A stretch of 64,000 nucleotides of DNA from Aidingimonas lacisalsi (GTDB lineage: Bacteria; Pseudomonadota; Gammaproteobacteria; Pseudomonadales; Halomonadaceae): NCBI RefSeq assembly GCF_008079445.1, contig NZ_VRYH01000004.1, forward strand, positions 248,001 to 312,000, in the 5' to 3' direction. A program made the translations under genes and the position numbers. Of this stretch, positions 1-8,296 are shown piece after piece (the first letter of the stretch is position 1; each line of letters begins with the position of its first letter). The notes beneath the pieces were generated by a model. It saw nothing but the letters and a program-made list of their open reading frames with translations, had not been told where the DNA came from and searched no databases.

Positions 1-453
1 CTGATGCCGGTACTCGACTTCATGCAGACGATGCCAGCGTTCGTCTACCTCATACCTGCCATTCCTTTCTTCGGTATCGGGTCGGTATCGGCGATCTTCG
101 CGACGGTCATTTTCTCCATGCCACCGGCCATCCGCTTCACGACGCTGGGGATACGCCAAGTCCCCACGGAGTTGATTGAAGCAGCCGACGCATTCGGGTC
201 GACTCGTAAACAGAAATTGCTCAAGGTGCAATTGCCACTGTCTTTGCCTACAGTGATGGCAGGTATCAACCAAACCATCATGCTGGCGTTATCGATGGTC
301 GTGATTGCGGCCATGATCGGTGCCGATGGGCTCGGTAACGAAGTATGGCGGGCTATTCAACGGCTGCGTCCGGGTGATGGCTTTGAAGCTGGTATTGCCG
401 TGGTCATATTGGCAATGATCCTGGATCGCCTGACCCAGGCGTTACGCAAGTGA
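1..453 (+). CDS. Betaine/choline ABC importer permease (5'-truncated)
   Basis: The reading frame is open from base 1, so the start lies outside the window; 150 codons remain. It is the C-terminal part of an inner-membrane permease of the ProW/OpuAB type that moves glycine betaine or a related quaternary amine using ATP. Visible features are hydrophobic membrane segments and an EAA loop ([14 protein letters not shown] followed by a conserved LP pair), the contact site for the ATPase subunit. The matching binding-protein gene follows 156 bases downstream on the same strand. The ATPase gene is not in the window and presumably lies upstream. Substrate is inferred from the adjacent binding protein. 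Confidence 0.9.
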   Translation: MMPVLDFMQTMPAFVYLIPAIPFFGIGSVSAIFATVIFSMPPAIRFTTLGIRQVPTELIEAADAFGSTRKQKLLKVQLPLSLPTVMAGINQTIMLALSMVVIAAMIGADGLGNEVWRAIQRLRPGDGFEAGIAVVILAMILDRLTQALRK

Positions 454-547
454 CGCCCGGGCGTCGAGTAACGGCTGACCATTCCTGGACTTAACCACCG
501 AATAAGATGCAGGATACATCAGTACCGATCAGAACCAAGTAGTAGGG

Positions 548-572
548 GAGCGGTTCGCATCTCGAGCCGCTC
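548..572 (+). promoter_or_regulatory. Intercistronic hairpin between permease and binding-protein genes
   Basis: A 10-base-pair inverted repeat (gagcggttcg / cgagccgctc, one G-U pair) with a 5-base loop lies between the two genes of the betaine importer, 21 bases ahead of the Shine-Dalgarno sequence. There is no T-run, so it is not a normal terminator. Inference: it could stabilise a processed mRNA or partly stop transcription, so that binding protein and permease are made in different amounts. Confidence 0.5.
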
Positions 573-609
573 AATACGAAGCATGGAGCAAGATAAGGAG
601 AGGTACGCA

Positions 610-1485
610 ATGTTGACACAAACCCCCAAGCCTATGGCCATGCGTTATAGCGCACTGGCTCTTGCCGCTGGTCTCGGCCTGGCAGCCGGTTCGGCGCATG
701 CGCAAGAGGACAAGGGAACGGTGGAACTGGCCTATGTGGAGTGGTCCTCCGAGGTTGCTTCTACCAATGTGGTCCGTGCCGTGTTGGAACAGCAAGGCTA
801 TGATGTCGAGATTAATTCTCTGTCAGCCTCCGCCATGTGGCAGGCAATCGCTCATGACGATGCCGATGCGATGGTTGCTGCCTGGTTGCCGACGACGCAC
901 GAGAATTATCTGGAGCAGACCAAGGACGATGTCGAGGATCTCGGCCCCAATTTTGAAGGCACCAAACTGGGACTGGTAGTACCGGCGGATTCTGACCTCG
1001 AGTCCATTGAAGATATCAACGATCACGCTGACGAGCTTAACGGTGAGATTATCGGAATCGATCCGGGTGCCGGCCTGATGTCTCAGACGGAAACAGTGCT
1101 TGAAGAGTACGATCTCGATGTCGATTTGCGTAGCGGCAGTGGTGCGACCATGACCTCATCACTGAGCACGGCGATCGAGAACGACGAGCCTATCGTCGTC
1201 ACGGGTTGGACACCTCACTGGATGTTCTCTCGTTGGGAACTGAAGTATCTCGACGATCCGCAAAATGTGTATGGTGACGCTGAACGGATCCATACCGTGG
1301 TTCGTAAAGGGTTGAAAGAGGATATGCCTGAAGCCTACGCAATCCTTGATAACTTCGAGTGGACTCCGGAGCAAATGGGCGAAGTCATGCTCATGAACCA
1401 GGAAGAGGATGCCGATCCCTACGAGAATGCCAAGCAGTGGGTCGAAAACAACCAGGATGTCGTGGAAGAGTGGTTGGCCGATTAA
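610..1485 (+). CDS. Glycine betaine ABC transporter substrate-binding protein (OpuAC type)
   Basis: Periplasmic binding protein for glycine betaine or a similar compatible solute. I chose the ATG at 610 because AAGGAGAGG (595-603) sits just ahead of it; an in-frame ATG at 583 lacks a good ribosome site. The protein is 291 residues with a signal peptide ending AHA before QEDKG. The mature part matches the OpuAC family: a VEWSSEVAS segment, AMW, a WLPTTH segment and a tryptophan-rich GWTPHWMFSRW stretch. Tryptophans of this kind form the aromatic cage that holds the trimethylammonium group. It is acidic, as expected for a halophile's exported protein. Choline or carnitine specificity is not excluded. 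Confidence 0.93.
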   Translation: MLTQTPKPMAMRYSALALAAGLGLAAGSAHAQEDKGTVELAYVEWSSEVASTNVVRAVLEQQGYDVEINSLSASAMWQAIAHDDADAMVAAWLPTTHENYLEQTKDDVEDLGPNFEGTKLGLVVPADSDLESIEDINDHADELNGEIIGIDPGAGLMSQTETVLEEYDLDVDLRSGSGATMTSSLSTAIENDEPIVVTGWTPHWMFSRWELKYLDDPQNVYGDAERIHTVVRKGLKEDMPEAYAILDNFEWTPEQMGEVMLMNQEEDADPYENAKQWVENNQDVVEEWLAD

Positions 1486-1517
1486 TACCCATGATTGTTG
1501 GGAACAGCCATCCAGCA

Positions 1518-1546
1518 ACGAAGCCGGCCAATAGGGCCGGCTTCGT
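1518..1546. terminator. Bidirectional terminator between betaine importer and pdxH
   Basis: A perfect 12-base-pair stem (acgaagccggcc / ggccggcttcgt) with a 5-base loop lies 32 bases after the binding-protein stop and 34 bases beyond the pdxH stop on the other strand. The T-run is weak on both sides, but placement between two convergent genes supports a shared terminator. Confidence 0.7.
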
Positions 1547-1580
1547 CGTTGACGATACTATGTGTTGAGACCCATGCCGG

Positions 1581-2219
1581 TCAGGGCGCCAAGCGGACTT
1601 TCGTCCATTGGTCATCACGGCGCTGGTATCTTATCCGATCATGCAAACGGCTTGGCTGGCCCTGCCAGAACTCGATCATCTCCGGAGTGACACGGTATCC
1701 ACCCCAGTTGGCCGGACGGTCGACTTTCTGATTGTCATAAACCTGTTCAAAGCGCTGACGACGCTCTTCCAGCCAATGTCTATTGGGAATTTCGACGCTT
1801 TGGGTGGCAACCCAGGCACCTAATTGACTACCCCGCGGACGGGTCTCGAAGTAGGCATCCGATTCCTGTTCAGGAATCTGTACTACACTGCCTTCGAGTC
1901 GCACTTGGCGCCCCAGCGAAGGCCACCAGAATACCAGGGCGGCGTGGGGGACGTTTGCCAGCTCACTGCCCTTATGGCTGTGATAGTTGGTATAAAACAC
2001 CAGACCGCGTTCATCCACTCCCTTGAGGAGAACGATACGAGCGTGGGGGATGCCTTGACTGTCGGCCGTCGCTAGCGTCATGACATTCCCGTCATCACCC
2101 TCACTATCCAGTGCTAGTGCCAACCACTCTTCGAACAGCGGCAATGGAGCGTCCGGCGTCACTGACTCGTCCAGCAGTCCACCTTCGTAGTCGCGTCGAA
2201 TGTCGGCGATATCACGCAT
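1581..2219 (-). CDS. pdxH: Pyridoxamine 5'-phosphate oxidase
   Basis: FMN-dependent cytosolic oxidase that converts pyridoxamine or pyridoxine 5'-phosphate to pyridoxal 5'-phosphate, the last step of vitamin B6 synthesis and salvage. The 212-residue length is typical. Family signatures are visible: the N-terminal MRDIADIRRDYEGG segment, a RIVLLKG stretch, FYTNYHSHKGSEL (FMN phosphate binding), FWWPSLGRQVR and a C-terminal RVTPEMIEFWQG segment. The ATG at 2219 follows a GGGAG. It appears to be a single-gene unit, convergent with the betaine importer and separated from it by a hairpin. PLP made here would serve EctB, the PLP-dependent transaminase encoded further along. Confidence 0.96.
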   Translation of the reverse strand: MRDIADIRRDYEGGLLDESVTPDAPLPLFEEWLALALDSEGDDGNVMTLATADSQGIPHARIVLLKGVDERGLVFYTNYHSHKGSELANVPHAALVFWWPSLGRQVRLEGSVVQIPEQESDAYFETRPRGSQLGAWVATQSVEIPNRHWLEERRQRFEQVYDNQKVDRPANWGGYRVTPEMIEFWQGQPSRLHDRIRYQRRDDQWTKVRLAP

Positions 2220-2316
2220 TATAGCTATCTCCCGAGAAGTATATTTCTATCATGGCCGCTGGCAGGTGCATGCTCAATGTCTCTTTGTCATTGCAGCGTA
2301 CTCAGAAGCGCGTTAG

Positions 2317-3461
<1,145 letters not shown>

Positions 3462-3502
3462 TCACTATACACTGCGACGAAGACGTCATGAAACATGCGC
3501 CG

Positions 3503-3916
3503 TCATAGCCGTATATAGACCCATGCTCGGGTCCCATCGGCTAGCTGAAGGCGCTGTCGTTCATAACGCTGTCCCAAGCGTTCATAACGATCCAGGCGAG
3601 CCAGCTCGGTCTGATTCACCGTGAGGAGATAGCCTTCAACCTCTGTGTCTGGGGACTCGACCAGGTCCAATCCCTTGCGTCGATAACCTTGCAGAATTGC
3701 GGTTTCCGGATTGCCGGATCGTCCATAGACCAACCAGCGTACGGGAGCATACTGTAACGTGCCATAAACAAACACCTGATGGGGACCGGGTTCGATTGCC
3801 TCGAGATCATCAGGACGATCATAAAAAAACGGGCTCAGCATGGTGAGCCAGAGATAAAAAGCCACGCAAGTGAGACTACCGAGGACTGCAACCACTAGAT
3901 AGCGCCAACGATGCAT
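3503..3916 (-). CDS. Membrane-anchored gamma-glutamylcyclotransferase-like (AIG2) protein
   Basis: A 137-residue protein with an N-terminal hydrophobic segment (about residues 7-29) followed by an AIG2/GGCT-like domain. The fold signature VFVYGTL begins near residue 48. The glutamate in LDRYE, the position of the presumed catalytic acid, is present. Family members act on gamma-glutamyl peptides or amines, but many small bacterial ones have no proven substrate. The anchor is less usual, because E. coli YtfP-type proteins are short and soluble. The ATG at 3916 follows GGAG. The gene diverges from the smr gene. Confidence 0.75.
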   Translation of the reverse strand: MHRWRYLVVAVLGSLTCVAFYLWLTMLSPFFYDRPDDLEAIEPGPHQVFVYGTLQYAPVRWLVYGRSGNPETAILQGYRRKGLDLVESPDTEVEGYLLTVNQTELARLDRYERLGQRYERQRLQLADGTRAWVYIRL

Positions 3917-4019
3917 GAGTACTCCGGGCGACTATGCCTCAAGTGACTGGACATCAACTGTCGCCACCTTTGCACGCTTTGGTAGAATCGCAAAGAGTTC
4001 ACTGAGAGAGGAAGTTGAC

Positions 4020-4607
4020 ATGAAGCAGGATGACCTCGACTTCCAGCGCGAGATGAGCGATGTGCAACCTCTCTTTCAAGGGCGCGATAAGGCAGACTTG
4101 TCATCCAGCAAGCCCGCGGCTCCGTCTCCCGCTCAGATCGCTCGACGGGCGAATGCTGAACACGCGGTGGATGAAGACAACTACCTCTCCGACGATTTCG
4201 TTGAGCTCGTCGGATCGCATGATCCCTTGGAGTTCCGCCGCGACGGCATTCAGATCGGCGTGTTCGATCGATTACGTCATGGCGACTACATGCCCGATGC
4301 ACAATTGTATCTGGTCAAACGCCCCCTGGCAGAATGTCGGCGCGAGCTTTTCCAGTTCCTCAAGGAAGGGTACGACCATGGCATGCGCTGTGTCATGTTG
4401 ATCCATGGGCGTGGCAAACATGACGACAGTCGTGCCAATGTCCTGCGATCCTATGTGGCCAAATGGCTATGCCAGTTTGAAGAAGTGCAGGCATATACCT
4501 CGGCGCCAGCGTCTCGAGGAGGGCTGGGAACGACTTATGTCATGTTGAAGAAATCCGAGAAGGCGAGGGCGCGAAATCGAGAGCGACAGCAAAAGCGTCG
4601 TGGGTAA
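4020..4607 (+). CDS. Smr-domain protein (SmrA-like)
   Basis: A 195-residue protein with a C-terminal Smr (small MutS-related) domain. The core signature is the CVMLIHGRGKH stretch, equivalent to the LxxIHGxG loop, followed by an LRSYVAKWL helix and a late GGLGTTYVMLKK segment. Smr domains of this kind act as nucleases or nucleic-acid binding modules; E. coli SmrA is the closest type. The N-terminal 90 residues are polar and probably flexible. I chose ATG 4020 because GAGAGGAAG lies immediately upstream, in preference to an in-frame start at 3915. The last 15 residues are highly basic. Confidence 0.87.
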   Translation: MKQDDLDFQREMSDVQPLFQGRDKADLSSSKPAAPSPAQIARRANAEHAVDEDNYLSDDFVELVGSHDPLEFRRDGIQIGVFDRLRHGDYMPDAQLYLVKRPLAECRRELFQFLKEGYDHGMRCVMLIHGRGKHDDSRANVLRSYVAKWLCQFEEVQAYTSAPASRGGLGTTYVMLKKSEKARARNRERQQKRRG

Positions 4608-4610
4608 GGA

Positions 4611-4640
4611 AAAAATGGCCCGGTACCGTATGCCCGGGCC
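4611..4640 (-). terminator. Intrinsic terminator of the cysI-DUF934 operon
   Basis: On the minus strand a GGCCCGG / CCGGGCC stem with a 10-base loop is followed at once by ATTTTTT. It begins 7 bases after the DUF934 stop, so it is a textbook Rho-independent terminator for that operon. It may also stop the convergent smr transcript, though no T-run follows in that direction. Confidence 0.88.
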
Positions 4641-4646
4641 GAAGAC

Positions 4647-5156
4647 TCAAGCTTGTTTCAACCGGCGGGCAAACAACGGTTCATCGACATCGACCGCTGG
4701 CTGGTAACTGACACTGAAAGCTCCCAGGGCTCGTAGAGCGTCATCGAGGCGCTGGTCATCACGAAGCGCCAGCGCATCGAAGCCGCAACGGCTCATGTAG
4801 AACAGTTGGTCGACCAGTACGTCACCCACTGCGCGGATTTCTCCTTGATATCCATATCGCTCCCTGAGCAAACGGGCGAGTGTATAGCCGCGGCCGTCAG
4901 TGAAAGCGGGGAAATCGATGGCAACCAGCGGTGCTTTGGCCAATATCCTGGCCAACTCTCCGGTCAGTTCCGTATCACTTGGCAGCCAGGGTGCCAATGC
5001 CTCATCCAGCGGCTGCTCCATCCAGAGCGCGAGGGGAATGATGACGGGACGCGAACTTGGCATTTCGTCCTCGATACGCGACAAGGACCATGTGTCTTCC
5101 TCGGGTTGACCAAGCTTGATCAAGGTCCGCGCTTTCTCGAGTTGGCTGTCAGGCAT
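4647..5156 (-). CDS. DUF934 protein linked to sulfite reductase
   Basis: A 169-residue DUF934 protein. The family is almost always encoded directly after a CysI-type reductase and is thought to help sulfite reduction, perhaps as a redox partner or in maturation; this is not proven. I chose the ATG at 5156 because AAGGAG (5162-5167 on the complementary strand) precedes it by five bases. It overlaps the end of cysI by 8 bases, so the two are coupled. Recognisable segments are APLVAIDFPAFTDGRGYTLA, LRERYGYQGE, and AVGDVLVDQLFYMSRCGFDA, the last containing the single conserved-looking cysteine. Confidence 0.88.
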   Translation of the reverse strand: MPDSQLEKARTLIKLGQPEEDTWSLSRIEDEMPSSRPVIIPLALWMEQPLDEALAPWLPSDTELTGELARILAKAPLVAIDFPAFTDGRGYTLARLLRERYGYQGEIRAVGDVLVDQLFYMSRCGFDALALRDDQRLDDALRALGAFSVSYQPAVDVDEPLFARRLKQA

Positions 5157-6801
5157 AGACACGCTCCTTGAATGGCTTGATACCGATACGGCGATAGGTA
5201 TCGAGAAAGATTTCATCGTCCTGGCGTTGTTCGACGTACACCTGTAGCACCTTGTCGATCACGGAAGGTACGTCTTCTCTGTAGAACGAAGGGCCGAGTA
5301 TCTTGCCTAGCGAGGCATCGTCAGTCGAGTTACCGCCCAATGACACCTGATAATACTCTTCGCCTTTCTTGTCGACGCCAAGAATGCCGATATGTCCCAC
5401 ATGGTGGTGACCACAGGCATTCATGCAGCCTGAAATATTCAGATCCAACGGCCCCAGGTCATACAGGAAATCGAGATCCTCGAAACGTTCCTGAATCGCC
5501 TGAGCGACCGGAATCGCGACCGCATTGGCAAGGCTGCAATAGTCGCCACCAGGGCAGCAGATGATGTCATTCAACGTCCCTACGGTAGGATTGGCCATTC
5601 CGAGGTCGTCAAGGGCACGCCATAGTGCTTCGAGCTGATCGACTGGCACATCGGAGAGCACGACATTCTGCTCGTGAGTGACGCGAATCTCGCCAAAACT
5701 GTACGTATCGGCAAGATCGGCAATGGCATCCATTTGATCGGCAGTGACATCACCAGGAGCGTGCTCACGACGTTTCAGCGACAGTGTGACTGCCTTGTAG
5801 CCGGGCACTTTATGATCAGTGACGTTATTGGTGACGAAGCGCCCAAACGCACGACTTTCATCAATTAAACGACTGAACTGCGTGATGGCTCGGTCGTCGA
5901 CCGAACGACGCTCCGGCTCCGGGAAATGTGATCGAGCCGCTTCCACAGCAGAGTCGGTAAGCGTTTGCGGACCATCCTTGAGATGGGCCCACTCCTCTTC
6001 GACGCGTCGGCGATACTCTTCGGTCCCCAGCGCCTTGACGAGAATCTTGATGCGAGCCTTGAACTTGTTGTCACGGCGACCGAACTGATTATAGACACGG
6101 ACACACGCTTCCAGATAAGTCAGCAAGTGTTGCCAGGGGAGGTCTTCACGCACCACATCGCCGATCATCGGTGTGCGGCCCATGCCACCACCAGCGAGAA
6201 CCTTGACGCGCAGTTCACCTTGCGCATTGCGCCATAGGCGTAGCCCGATGTCATGCACCTGAATGGCTGCACGGTCGGCATTGGCGCCGGTAACGGCGAT
6301 CTTGAACTTGCGTGGTAAATAAGCAAACTCGGGGTGCAAGGTCGACCACTGTCGAATCAGTTCACACCAGGGCCGTGGGTCTTCGACTTCGTCACCGGCG
6401 ATACCGGCGAACTGGTCGCTGGTCGTATTGCGAATGCAATTACCACTCGTCTGAATGGCATGCATCTGAACCTGCGCCAGTTCCGCCAGGATATCGGGCA
6501 CATCTTCCAGTTTCGGCCAGTTGAGCTGCAGATTCTGGCGTGTGGAAAAATGACCGTATCCACGGTCATAACGACGTGTAATGGTAGCCAGCGCCCGTAG
6601 TTGGCGACTGGAAAGCATTCCGTAAGGGATGGCTATCCGTAGCATGGGGGCATGCTTCTGGATATACAGACCATTCTGCAGACGCAGAGGGCGGAATTCA
6701 TCTTCCCCCAGGCGCCCAGCCATATAGCGTTCCATTTGATCGCGGAACTGGGTGACACGCTCATCGACGAGCGTCTGATCGTAGGTGTCGTACCGATACA
6801 T
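5149..6801 (-). CDS. cysI: Sulfite reductase hemoprotein subunit (siroheme, 4Fe-4S)
   Basis: Reduces sulfite to sulfide by six electrons for cysteine synthesis. The 550-residue protein shows the two-repeat nitrite/sulfite reductase plan: an N-terminal half with YGMLSSRQLRALA and GYGHFSTRQNLQLNW, then the cluster ligands CCPGGDYC and SGCMNACGHH, which hold the 4Fe-4S centre coupled to siroheme. No flavoprotein (CysJ) gene is adjacent. With the DUF934 gene downstream, this resembles the Pseudomonas arrangement, where the electron donor is probably not a CysJ. The ATG at 6801 has a modest AGGA nine bases upstream. A perfect AT-rich inverted repeat in the promoter region could bind a regulator such as CysB. 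Confidence 0.94.
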   Translation of the reverse strand: MYRYDTYDQTLVDERVTQFRDQMERYMAGRLGEDEFRPLRLQNGLYIQKHAPMLRIAIPYGMLSSRQLRALATITRRYDRGYGHFSTRQNLQLNWPKLEDVPDILAELAQVQMHAIQTSGNCIRNTTSDQFAGIAGDEVEDPRPWCELIRQWSTLHPEFAYLPRKFKIAVTGANADRAAIQVHDIGLRLWRNAQGELRVKVLAGGGMGRTPMIGDVVREDLPWQHLLTYLEACVRVYNQFGRRDNKFKARIKILVKALGTEEYRRRVEEEWAHLKDGPQTLTDSAVEAARSHFPEPERRSVDDRAITQFSRLIDESRAFGRFVTNNVTDHKVPGYKAVTLSLKRREHAPGDVTADQMDAIADLADTYSFGEIRVTHEQNVVLSDVPVDQLEALWRALDDLGMANPTVGTLNDIICCPGGDYCSLANAVAIPVAQAIQERFEDLDFLYDLGPLDLNISGCMNACGHHHVGHIGILGVDKKGEEYYQVSLGGNSTDDASLGKILGPSFYREDVPSVIDKVLQVYVEQRQDDEIFLDTYRRIGIKPFKERVYA

Positions 6802-6867
6802 TCAGACAGTCCTGCTAGTCAGGGCGAATGAAGGAATATGCCGTGAAACGTACCATACTCCTATCTG

Positions 6868-6888
6868 TTTATTCTATGAAAGAATAAA
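6868..6888. promoter_or_regulatory. Candidate operator upstream of cysI
   Basis: TTTATTCT-atgaa-AGAATAAA is a perfect 8-5-8 inverted repeat in an AT-rich stretch 67 bases before the cysI start. The 157-base gap between the MATE gene and cysI otherwise lacks structure. A TATAAT on the minus strand (revcomp at 6913-6918) lies just upstream. The position suits a LysR-family activator such as CysB, but the sequence alone does not identify the protein. Confidence 0.45.
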
Positions 6889-6958
6889 TGGTCATAGAAA
6901 TTTATTGAAGCATTATAAGTGGCCATGCCGCAAGCTGGCTACCCGGTGCCGTTCATGG

Positions 6959-8287
6959 TCACAGCACCAGCTCCTGCCAGCGTCGACGTTGCCATATCAG
7001 TGCGAACCACAGGGAGTTGAGACAACGGTAGGCGAGCTGCATCCACCAGATTCCCAGTAGACCGTAGCCAAGTACGATTCCCACCCACCAAGCCAGTGGC
7101 AGAAATACCAGCCACTGAGTCGTCAGAGTCGTCGTCATGACGGTGCGGTTTGCACCCGCTCCAAGGAGCGCTTGCCCCAGCACTAATGCTGCGGCATCAA
7201 GGACAATCATCAATGCCGTCAGTTGCAGGGGAAGGCGTCCCATATCGATCAAGTCCGGTTCCGTCAGGAACAGGTTCAGCACGAGATCCGGGAACAACAG
7301 CATCGGTAGGGCCAGCAATGCCAAGCCGGCCCAGGCGACCTGGACGACATCCCAGCCCCAACGGTGGGCGTCACTCTGTTCGTCACGCCCAATAGCCTGG
7401 CCGACCAGGCTCATGGCGGCCAATCCCAATCCCACGCCGGGAAGGATCAGAAACAACGACAGATTGACCAGGACATGGCCCACCGCCACGCTGGCTGTAT
7501 CCAGATGACCGAGTATCCAGAATAGTACCGCATACCCACCGGCAAACCATAGTTGCTGGAAGGAGTGGGGCACGGCCAGACGCAGTGTGTTGGCAAACAC
7601 CCTTGGTGGTGGGCGATGTACCAGGAAGCCGCTTGTGGTGGCATGACGAAGGCTATAGACAGCCCAGATGCACACCCCGATGGTGATAGACACCGTCGTG
7701 CCGGCCCCGGCTCCGGCAGCCCCCATTTTCGGTAATCCTGCGTGACCGAAAATGAAACCGATGCTCGCCAGGACATTAACCAAGTGCGTTATGCTGATAA
7801 TGCCTAAATAAAGTCCCGTTCGCTGAATGCCATTCCAATAACCTCGGAAGCAGAAGATCATCGCGATCGCCACCAAGGCGATGACACGCCAGCGAAAGTA
7901 CTCTACGGCGATATCGCTGACACTGGCTTCTTGAGTGATCAGCGACATCAGCCAGGGAGCCTGCCACAAGCAGAGTACCGAAAGCGGCAGGGCAACCACC
8001 AGGGCGATGACCAGACCGGCGTTCAGGGCCGTCGCCCGTCGGTCCCAGGCCATTTCACCGTGGCGTCTTGCCGTCTGTGCCTGAACGCCGGATGACAGTC
8101 CAAACACGACGGCAGTGACCAGGAACATGGCATAGCCGCCGATACCGACTCCCGCCAAGGCCTCTTTCCCTAGCGTGCCGACAAGCGCAGCATCAACCAG
8201 GTTGAGTACGCTTTGTGACAGCATCCCGCCAATGATTGGCAGGGCTAGTTTCAAGATGGCATGGCGGCGAGAGCGTTCCGGCAGCAT
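6959..8287 (-). CDS. MATE family multidrug/sodium exporter
   Basis: A 442-residue inner-membrane transporter with about 12 hydrophobic segments in two similar halves. Family signatures are LALPIIGGMLSQSVLNLVDAALVG at the N-terminus and the matching start of the second half (LRLAVPHSFQQLWFAGG near residue 235). MATE proteins export cationic drugs or metabolites using sodium or proton gradients. Membership is clear; the substrate is not. It starts only 9 bases after the metH stop on the same strand, so it is probably cotranscribed with metH, which is an unusual partner. Confidence 0.92.
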   Translation of the reverse strand: MLPERSRRHAILKLALPIIGGMLSQSVLNLVDAALVGTLGKEALAGVGIGGYAMFLVTAVVFGLSSGVQAQTARRHGEMAWDRRATALNAGLVIALVVALPLSVLCLWQAPWLMSLITQEASVSDIAVEYFRWRVIALVAIAMIFCFRGYWNGIQRTGLYLGIISITHLVNVLASIGFIFGHAGLPKMGAAGAGAGTTVSITIGVCIWAVYSLRHATTSGFLVHRPPPRVFANTLRLAVPHSFQQLWFAGGYAVLFWILGHLDTASVAVGHVLVNLSLFLILPGVGLGLAAMSLVGQAIGRDEQSDAHRWGWDVVQVAWAGLALLALPMLLFPDLVLNLFLTEPDLIDMGRLPLQLTALMIVLDAAALVLGQALLGAGANRTVMTTTLTTQWLVFLPLAWWVGIVLGYGLLGIWWMQLAYRCLNSLWFALIWQRRRWQELVL

Positions 8288-8296
8288 GTGACCCTG

